Of a DNA stretch of 64,000 bases, positions 56,781 to 64,000 are shown piece after piece. This stretch comes from Panax quinquefolius (lineage: Eukaryota > Streptophyta > Magnoliopsida > Apiales > Araliaceae). A model generated the notes under the pieces. It saw nothing but the letters and a program-made list of their open reading frames with translations. It was not told where the DNA came from and ran no database searches. The position numbers and the translations under genes are program-made. The stretch is from NCBI GenBank assembly GCA_020205615.1, contig CM035151.1, positions 40,482,977 to 40,546,976 of the forward strand, in the 5' to 3' direction. Position 1 is the stretch's first letter. Each line of letters begins with the position of its first letter.

Positions 56781-57900
56781 ATGGCATCTGAAAATGTTGA
56801 GATAAGCAATGAAGCACATGATACCGTTGAGTCACCGACGATCAATAACCAGGATAATGTGCATCAGGATGACAATAATCCTCAAGAAAACAACAACGCT
56901 GACCAAATGAAGAACGATGGAATGTTCAGAGGCTTTATGCAATTCATGCAACATCAGGCGAGAACGACTCCTGTTCAAAATGCAGGTAGAAACACTTGCT
57001 ACTCTCGGACGGTCACCGCTAAACAGTTCAAGGAGCTGGGACCACCGGAGTTTATTGGAGAGCCAAAACCACTTAAGGCAAGAGACGTGGATAAAGCGGA
57101 TCACCAAGATATTTGATGTCTTGGATGCTCCGATGAGCAAAAGGTTCCCTTTGCCACCTTCATGTCATGCGAGGAGAGCAGACATTGGTGGGAATCGTAA
57201 AGCGTACTCAACCTGCCTCACTGAAGATGTCTTGGGAGAAATTCTAAGAACTGTTCAACGACAAGTACTTTCCCGAAAGTATTCGTCACATAAAGGAGGT
57301 AGAATTCATCAAGCTGGAGCAAAACAATATAATCGTGTCACAGTACGAAGCTAAGTTTGCCGAGTTATCCCGGTTTGCGTCCCACTTGGTTGATAATGAG
57401 GAGAGAATGACGCGACTGTTTCTAAGAGGTTTGAAACCCAAAATATGTCAATACCTCATTTCTCATAAACTTTGTTTATATTCCGATGTTGTGAATAGGG
57501 CTCAGTTATTGGAGCACGATAATGAGTCAGCCTAACCAAAAGGTAATGACCAACAACACGATTATAATCGTACCGATGGCAACTACCATCCGAACAATGA
57601 TAACCATCGTGGAGGAAATTATCATGCGAAGAATGGTAACCACTTCGGTGGTAATCATGGCCAAGATAATAGAGGTGGAAATTTCAAGAAGAGAAGGTTC
57701 AATAATGATGGAAAGACAATGAACACCAAAGACCTATTTTTAAGGAAGGAGAACGAATAGTCGATCGATGTATGTTATAAATCTGGAGGGAGGGACACAT
57801 CACCAAATCGTATGCAAAGAACCCAAAGCGTGTTTCAATTGTGGAAGAGAAGGTCACCTAGCTCGATTTTGTCGTGTAGTGAAGTCAAGTCCAGCTGGGA
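56781..57900 (+). pseudogene. gag: Tekay C Gag (frameshifted)
   Basis: Starts MASENVEISNEAHDTVESPT and resembles the Gag of element B: KQFKELGPPEFIGE, then broken frames with FDVLDAPMSK, and from 57335 VSQYEAKFAELSRFASHLVD and LFLRGLKPK. A zinc knuckle (CFNCGREGHLARFC form) is readable near 57831-57872. Frameshifts near 57080, 57170 and 57250 and a stop near 57533 break it. Confidence 0.88.
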
Positions 57901-57957
57901 TGGAGGTGCCAAAGGCTGTCCTAGACAGGTCAAAGCCGGTAGTTTAAGTGAGAGCGT

Positions 57958-58306
57958 TTGTCGAGGAACCCGAACGAAGTTATCACGGGTAAGTTAATCA
58001 TAAACTCTTGCAAAGTCTATACCTTATTCGATACTGGTTCTACCCACTCTTTTATTTCTCTTACTTGCGCTCAACGTTTAAAGTTAACTCCGGAGAAATT
58101 AGACTTTGACTTATCTGTTGAAACTCCATTAAGAGAAACCTTCATTACATGTGATATCCAAGTCTTGGATGAGAGTCACAGTTTTGAATGATATTTCTAT
58201 CATTAAAATAATTTCCTGACGTATTCCTTGAAGAACTTCCTGGCCTACCCAGAGCGTGAAATCGAATTTTGTATTGACCCCAGTACAAAACCTATTTCTA
58301 AAACCC
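57958..58306 (+). pseudogene. pol: Tekay C protease and linker, ending at the RT deletion
   Basis: The retropepsin active site YTLFDTGSTHSFIS is intact here, unlike in B. After IETPLRETFIT-like sequence a deletion of about 0.2 kb leads into the pre-RT linker (LEELPGLPRA and FCIDPSTKPISKT). The sequence then jumps at 58300-58306 directly into RNase H. Confidence 0.88.
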
Positions 58307-59019
58307 TCAAATAGTTCTTCACCCAAAACGAACGTAACATGCGCCGAAGATGTTGGCTCGAGTTGTTGAAGATTACGATAATACGATTCAATACCATCCT
58401 AAAAAAAGCAAACGTGATAGCTGACGCATTGAGTAGAAGATCGTATGCGTTTATGAGTGTGATATTGTTAACACAAACACCCATTTCATATGACTTACAA
58501 ATGATAGAGATAGAGTTAAATACTCTAGGGACCCACGTGATGATGTCAAATAATATGAGTATAATCGACATTAATCGATAAAGTTAAAGCCGCTCAAGCT
58601 ACACACCCGGAGCTGATGAATGTGAAGAAGAAGGTTCAAGAGAGCGTTATTCTAGAAGCAAGTATCGATGAAGAGAGTAAATCTCAACCCTCGATTTAAT
58701 TGAGACATTCGAAATCCTCGATCGAGTAGGAACTATGGCCTATAGACTTGCTTTACCGCCAAGTATGTCTCGTGTTCATTACATTTTTCAAATATCTATG
58801 TTACGTAAATATGTGGATGACCTGAACCACATTATTGAATTAGAACTAGACGAGATAGCATAAGATTTAACGTATGAGGAGATACGTGTTAAAATCTTGG
58901 ATAAGAAGGATCATATTCGACACTCAAAGGTTATACCTCAAGAGTTAGAATCTAAACAAGGTATCCTCACCTCTTCGGCATACCAGGTACGTACGTAAAT
59001 TTCGAGGGCGAAATTTCAT
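58307..59019 (+). pseudogene. pol: Tekay C RNase H tail fused to integrase C-terminal remnant
   Basis: After the RT deletion it reads FFTQNERNMRRRCWLELLK and ALSRRS (RNase H end). Near 58690 a second jump leads to the integrase GPY region (FEILDRVGTMAYRLALPPSM, MLRKYVDDLNHIIELE). The catalytic integrase core is missing. The final chromodomain is mostly lost; only traces (SKVIPQ, then ELESK) remain before the PPT. Confidence 0.85.
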
Positions 59020-59032
59020 AAGGAACGGAGAT
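59020..59032 (+). other. Polypurine tract-like sequence of Tekay C
   Basis: A purine-rich run AAGGAACGGAGAT lies directly before the 3' LTR start. Confidence 0.7.
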
Positions 59033-59416
59033 TGTAAGACCTCGAATTATATGAAATAAAAGTATTCAATTTTTTGATAATTGTTATTCTATTTAGTAAA
59101 TGGTTAAATTGATAAAGGTTAAAGTTAAGGGTGACATTTGAAAATTTTGCAAAGTAAGCAAGTTGATATAAAATATTCGTTGTGTCGGGGAATATTCGAT
59201 TAATCGGGGAATATTCGTTTTAACAGGGAATATTCGTACGACGACACAATCATTGGTGGATCCCACAACGGAGGTACAATCGTAGTTTAAAAATGACTGA
59301 AATATTTTTTTAAATAACGGGGAAAGTTTTATCGTTAAACTGTTGAACTACCCGGTAGTAAAAGTACAGTAATACGCGTGGTTGCATAGTAGCACACGGT
59401 ATTGATTATTGATGCT
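59033..59416 (+). repeat. Truncated 3' LTR of Tekay C
   Basis: Follows the 5' LTR (53884 on) closely for 384 bp up to ATTGATGCTT, then joins integrase sequence of element D. Confidence 0.9.
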
Positions 59417-60590
59417 TTCGAGTTTATCTCGAGGTGTTTAACTTGTCAACGTGTAAAGGTGGAGCATTAAGTGCCAAAGGGTCCATTGCAACCACTTGAG
59501 ATTCTGAAATGGAAGTGGGAACACATTACTATGGATTTCGTTACGGGTCTTCCCAAGGTTTCTCAAGGCATAGATGCGATTTGGGTTATTGTTGATAGAT
59601 TAACCAAGTCTGCTCATATCTTGCCTATACAGGAGACTTATTTCCTTAAACGTCTTGTTCGTATGTACGTGAATGAGATTATAAGATTGCATGGCATGCC
59701 AGTATCCATAGTTTCGGATCGTGACCCAAGATTCATTTCACGATTTTGGGTTAGCTTGCAGAAAGCTATGGGCACAGATTTACGATTAAGTTCGGCATAC
59801 CATCCTCAAACGGATGGCCAATCAGAGAGGACTATTCAAACTCTTGAAGATCTATTAAGACTTTGTGTCCTAGATTTCAAAGGAGTTGGGATAAGTATCT
59901 ACCATTGGTGGAATTCTCCTACAACAACAGTTATCAGGAAAGTATAGGTGTGGCTCTATTTGAAGCATTGTATGGACGAAAGTGTCGCTCTCTAGTATGC
60001 TGGGATGAGGTGGGAGAAGCAACGTTGTTGGGACCAGAATTGGTACTCATGACTACAGAAAAGATCCAAACGATTCGACAACGTATACAAACGGCATAGG
60101 ATCGACAAAAGAGTTATGCGAATCTTCATCAAAAAGACGTGGAATTTAATATTGGGGATAATGTATTGTTACGTGTTGCACCATAGAAGGGAGTTACAAG
60201 ATTTGGGAAGAGAGGAAAGCTCAATCCACGATTTGTTGGTCCGTTTGAGATTCTTGACCAAATAGGAAATGTGGCCCTATAGACTCGCATTACCTCCAAG
60301 CATGTCTCGTGTTCATAATGTTTTTCACATATCTATGCTTCGTAAATATGTGAAAGACCCGAACCACATTATTGAAGTTAGAATCGGACGAGATAGTCAA
60401 GATTTAAACGACGAGGAGGTACTGTTAAGATCTTGGATAGGAAAGAGCATGTCCTACGCACGAAGGTTATACCACAAGTTAAGGTTTTGTGGAGAAATCA
60501 TGTTATTGAAGAAATGACCTGGGAGTTGGAATCAGAAATAAAAGCGAGGTATCCTCACCTTTTCGAAACACCAGGTACGTACGTTAATTT
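59417..60590 (+). pseudogene. pol: Tekay D integrase with chromodomain-like tail
   Basis: The best-preserved integrase in the window. All three catalytic regions are present: ITMDFVTGLP (first Asp), SDRDPRFISRFW (second Asp) and HPQTDGQSERTIQ (Glu). A frameshift near 59875 leads to KYLPLVEFSYNNSYQESIG, YGRKCRSLVCWDEVG and LLGPELV. TAG at 60098 replaces Gln and TAG at 60184 replaces Trp. The GPY region (KLNPRFVGPFEILDQIG) is readable, with a frameshift near 60280. The chromodomain-like end VKVLWRNHVIEEMTWELESE lies at about 60485-60540. The N-terminal zinc-binding part is cut off. Confidence 0.92.
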
Positions 60591-60607
60591 CGAGGACGAA
60601 ATTTCAT

Positions 60608-60620
60608 AAGGAGGGGAGGT
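60608..60620 (+). other. Polypurine tract of Tekay D
   Basis: AAGGAGGGGAGGT directly precedes the LTR. Confidence 0.9.
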
Positions 60621-61271
60621 TGTAATACCCCATCATTTTAATAAATAAAATTAAATTCCCTCTATTTATTATTGTGAATAATAAAGTGTTAATTTGATAT
60701 AATACTTTGGTTTTGGGTGAAATGTGCAAATTTTGCAAAATAAGCAAGTGGTTATAAAATATCATCATTTATTTGGGGAATATTCGTTTGGTCATGGAAT
60801 ATTCTTTCTGGCTTGGGAATATTAAATGCGCACGTAGCTTGACCATTCAGGGCCCCATAACTAAAAAATGGTCGGATAAAGAAAACGACAAGTTTGAAGT
60901 TTTTATAAATAACGGCGTAGTTGTTACGATTAACAATCGTTGGAATACCCGATGGTTAAAATATAAGTAATGGCGTTAGGCACAAGCGTTATACCGGTAT
61001 TGCACAATATTTTTGAATTATTGATTCTTACGTAAGAAGGCACTACTCAATAATTGTTACAGTAATTACTTTTCAATATTTTATTTTATTGATTCAATAA
61101 TTGCTGCGTTGATATTTTATATTATTGTTGTTTAATAATTGTCACTGCACAGTATCTCTATTATCAGATCAATAATTCATATTATTTGAATAATATTATT
61201 AGATAGCATTATTGGCAATGTCTAATGAAGTTCTGTATAGGAAATGAGTTTGGTCACCTAATTGCGCACCA

Positions 61272-61308
61272 ATAAGGAGAAATCCTTATCGGAAAGCTCC
61301 CTCTTTCC
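61272..61308 (+). promoter_or_regulatory. Conserved twin hairpin in U3 (Tekay D)
   Basis: ATAAGGA-GAAA-TCCTTAT and GGAAAG-CTCCCT-CTTTCC. Both stems are perfect; the only change is in the loop of hairpin 2. Confidence 0.62.
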
Positions 61309-61835
61309 TGGGAATGACCTAGTTATCATAATTGTGATTCTGTAATATTATTTGTGAATAATTAGTTATTGATTTATATGATAAGGAAATATTTATTTTA
61401 TGTGGATATAAATGATGGATATATTTATTTTATGTGGATATAAATGAAGGAATATATGCTGAGGTGTTTTATCAGTATTTTGTCAGAATAGAAGTGTTGA
61501 AAATCGTCCGAATGTGGATTTCGGGTATTTTCTGATTAGAATTTGGAAAAACTTTCTTCTATAAAGTTGTAGAGAATTAAATTTTCTATGGAAAGCACAT
61601 GAGATTCAAATTTTTATGATAAAAGGGCTATTTATTATGAATTATTGAAGTTTCGGAGATTTAATGTTTTTATTAAAATTAAGGGTGGGACCCACTTTTG
61701 ATTTTTAAAACATGTGGGCTGCTGAAATTTTTTTAGAATTAGCATGCTGGCTTAATCAACAAAGGATGCGTAGAATTGATTTTAGAATTAATATTATTTT
61801 ATTATTTTAGTCTTCTTTGGCGTTCTAGCATTTTC

Positions 61836-61845
61836 CTATAAATAG
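61836..61845 (+). promoter_or_regulatory. TATA box of Tekay D LTR
   Basis: CTATAAATAG, about 1,215 bp into the LTR. Confidence 0.78.
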
Positions 61846-62112
61846 ACGCTTAAGTTAGAATTGAAAATCACACTAGAAACATAAGTTTTCTCTCTCTATA
61901 TTGTCGAGCGTATTTTTGTGAGTATTTAGATACTTTGAGAGGTGCTATTCAGTGCAAGTTTCCTTCGACTTTACATCCGATATTCCGATCAGAAATACTG
62001 TTATTTTGAGGTAAGGGATGTTATTTTCTTCCTAATGATGTTATTCTTTCAATATTATTATACCGAAATATTGGTATGGATTTTATTGTGAAATTTCTAC
62101 CTTTTTGTGTCG

Positions 62113-62191
62113 GAGTTACTATTCACGTATATAGCATTATTCACTTATACGGCACTATTCACGAATACGACACTATTCACAGAAAAAATGA
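62113..62191 (+). repeat. Short ACTATTCAC array in the Tekay D LTR
   Basis: Four loose units of 15-20 bp (GTTACTATTCACGTATATA, GCATTATTCACTTATACG and two more). The units are longer and more varied than in B and C. Confidence 0.85.
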
Positions 62192-63128
62192 AATTTTCTT
62201 TTCTTTGTCCAAATTGTCTATTATGGTTACTATCTTTGATTGTATCCATGTTTTGATCTTTATTTTTGAATTCTGCTTCACAATTGGTTATTATGGAGAA
62301 TTATTGAACTTGGATAAACTGCAATACGAATACCTAATATTTGTTCTTTTATCTCACTGGATTCGTTTTTTTAAAGATATTTTTCATCATCCTCAGTCCT
62401 AAATAATGATACAAATGAATATTTTTGGCTTGTAGTGCAAAGATGAATGATTAACTGATGAATATCTTTGGCACGTAGTGCAAAGATGAATATGCGTTGA
62501 GATGAACATGACCAACTGGTGATACAAATGAATATATTTGGCATGTAGTGCAAAGATGAATATTTGATTCAAGATGTATATCTATTGATGTTACATGGAT
62601 AAAATATTGATGATGGACTTTTAAATCTTAGAAGATAGTAGAATTCATTCTCTTCTTGACTCTTCTAATGGATTGTTGTTTTCGCTGCAGTTGTTGATCT
62701 AAAACTTGTTATCTATTATATTTTATCAGATTTTTTCCTGTTGAAGACTAATGATAATTTGTTGTATATTATCTTAGTCATAATATTCTTTACTGGGCTA
62801 GTTGAGCTCACCCTTTTCTTTTTTGTTCCATTGTTCTTCTCAGGAGGAGAGAATTTAGCAGGAACTAGCCGGGGTATGGAGTGATGATTCAAGATAGTTG
62901 TTTTAGTAGTCCTCACTATTTTGTAAAATAGTGTATCAATAATTATAATGAGGACTCCTTTTGAGTTTGTATACTGTCTATTAGACAATATTTGTATTCA
63001 AACTCACAGTATATATATGTGTTGTCGTATTTTGCGCGACAATTGTATTACTGAAGTTGTATTTGTTTCTGTACCTTGTATTTGGCGACTCAGAATGGGT
63101 GATTTATATCTATTTTGGGGGCGTCACA

Positions 63129-64000
63129 AAAGATGGTAGGGAATACACATAGATCGACGATCCATTCTAAAAATCCTGAGACATCTCACTGTCCATCCAT
63201 CAAGGAGGAGTTCAGAATACATCCAGATCACAAAGTCCTTGAGAAACAAGCGAATATCAAGCAAGTAGCAAGGCACAACTAAAAGGGAAGTGAATCAACA
63301 TATATTTCCTAGCCATATATAATGTTGTTTGATATATACAATGTGTACTGTACATGACAAAATGGCTAAGCTAGTTTGCGCAGGAAAATACAAGCCCATC
63401 TACAAATCAGTGTATATGCGGGCTACCAAGTTCAACATGGATTCCCTCTCAGAAGAAGGAGGTAACGTTGTGATCTCCTGCCCAAGGGTTTCTACACGAG
63501 CCAACAGATTCACCGCTAACTACATGCGATATCTCGAGCAGATATAGCGCTATCCCGTTCAGCAACAGCGGTATCCCTATGAGTTAGAGCATTATCTCTC
63601 CAACACAGCGACATCTCTACCAGAAAGAGCTGTCAACATCAAATCCCAAATCCTTCTTATGGTACAGAGGTAAAAGCTTCTCGCGATCTCGGCATCTTAT
63701 CAGCCCATCTTTTAAAGCAACTACCCCAGACAACAAGCAAGGCTGGGGCAATTTCAAAATTGGCGAAAACCGGATATTGGGTTCCTTACAACAAGATTGG
63801 GGCAATCTCGGAAGCAGCGACAACTCAACACTGGGGCATTTATCAACCATCCTAAAGTGGAAAATGCACCAGTCAGCGCCATCAGCATGGTCCATCATCA
63901 TCTCAATGGTGATTCAAATATTATTCACTCGCGATTTGGTCAACAAAGAGAGTCTCTCGTATGAATCCCCGGCAACAACTTGCGGAAGGACTGGGGCATT
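63129..64000. other. Unassigned sequence with repeated CTGGGGCA motifs
   Basis: Less AT-rich than the neighbouring LTRs. A 72-codon plus-strand ORF (63329-63547, MCTVHDKMAKLVCAGKYKPI start) has no recognised domain. Motifs of the form (A/C)(C/T)TGGGGCA occur near 63742, 63800, 63831 and 63991. Such motifs are often seen in the non-coding 3' parts of Tat/Ogre-type gypsy elements, so this may be a further retrotransposon fragment, but I cannot prove it. Confidence 0.4.

Larger units (their letters stand above)
53884..59416 (+). mobile_element. Tekay-clade element C (internally deleted)
   Basis: 5' LTR 53884-56593, PBS 56596, gag, protease, then a direct jump into RNase H, a fragment of the integrase C-terminus, a PPT-like tract and the first 384 bp of a 3' LTR. 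RT and the integrase core are absent. The 3' LTR is cut at 59416, where element D sequence begins, so no TSD can be checked (left flank TTGCA). Confidence 0.9.
59417..63128 (+). mobile_element. Tekay-clade element D, 3' part (integrase to 3' LTR)
   Basis: Begins within the integrase zinc-binding region and runs through the catalytic core, GPY region, chromodomain-like end, PPT and a full LTR. Everything 5' of it was lost at the junction with element C. Its LTR is more diverged than those of B and C. Confidence 0.9.
60621..63128 (+). repeat. 3' LTR of Tekay D
   Basis: 2,508 bp, TGTAATACCCC to GCGTCACA. It is clearly diverged from B and C, but keeps the twin hairpin (61272-61308), TATA box (61836-61845), a four-unit ACTATTCAC array (62113-62191), three GTAGTGCA repeats (about 62430-62555) and the GGGCTAGTTGAGCTCACCC block (about 62796). 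Conserved islands in a diverged LTR suggest function. Confidence 0.9.

Noticed and set aside
63329..63547. 72-aa ORF as a host gene
   Set aside because: No recognised domain and an uncertain repeat context. It is mentioned only within the unassigned region.

Overview
This is nuclear DNA from a flowering plant, most likely a eudicot; the species cannot be read from the sequence. Nearly all of it is nested and decaying LTR retrotransposons: Athila, Tekay chromovirus, a SIRE/Maximus-like long-LTR family, and Ty1/copia. Only one stretch looks like a host gene, and a retrotransposon has split it. There are no bacterial-style operons, rRNA, tRNA or CRISPR loci. The assignment rests on signature proteins (CCHC Gag, DTG/DSG protease, FxDD/YVDD reverse transcriptase, DDE integrase, chromodomain tail), tRNA primer-binding sites (PBS), polypurine tracts (PPT), TG...CA termini and 5-bp target-site duplications (TSD).

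Layout, left to right. (1) 1-4986, minus strand: the 5' part of an Athila element (RT, protease, gag, PBS, 5' LTR), cut by the left edge. (2) 5259-6854, minus: the 3' end of a copia element (RNase H tail, PPT, LTR). (3) 6855-30913, plus: Tekay element A with a 3.06-kb 5' LTR, an unusual acidic/coiled-coil ORF ahead of gag, then gag-PR-RT-RH-INT-chromodomain and a truncated 3' LTR. A 15-kb SIRE-like non-autonomous element sits inside it on the minus strand (11029-25990, TSD ATTAT). That element's 5' LTR carries a solo Tekay-like LTR (21312-23882, TSD CATAA). (4) 30914-31767: a SIRE-like LTR fragment fused to the broken end of element A. (5) 31801-31948 and 53002-53159, minus: two halves of a candidate host exon, separated by Tekay element B.

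(6) 31949-53001, plus: Tekay B with both LTRs. It is interrupted in RNase H by a solo LTR (37548-40271, TSD ATAAA) and further on by a complete but decayed copia element (40688-49746, TSD CTAAC). (7) 53345-53883: a foldback minisatellite. (8) 53884-59416: Tekay C, an internally deleted derivative lacking RT and most of integrase. (9) 59417-63128: the integrase, chromodomain and 3' LTR of Tekay D, fused to C's broken 3' LTR. (10) 63129-64000: unassigned.

Nothing here looks able to transpose on its own. Many premature stops are C-to-T or G-to-A changes (CAG to TAG, CGA to TGA, TGG to TAG), as expected of long-methylated repeats. The least explained signals are a conserved pair of small hairpins in the U3 of all the related Tekay LTRs but one, a repeated identical hairpin in the copia leader, the extra pre-gag ORF of Tekay A, and a CTACGATC-like motif scattered through the SIRE-like element. 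Boundaries were read by eye; LTR ends with matching TSDs are the most reliable.
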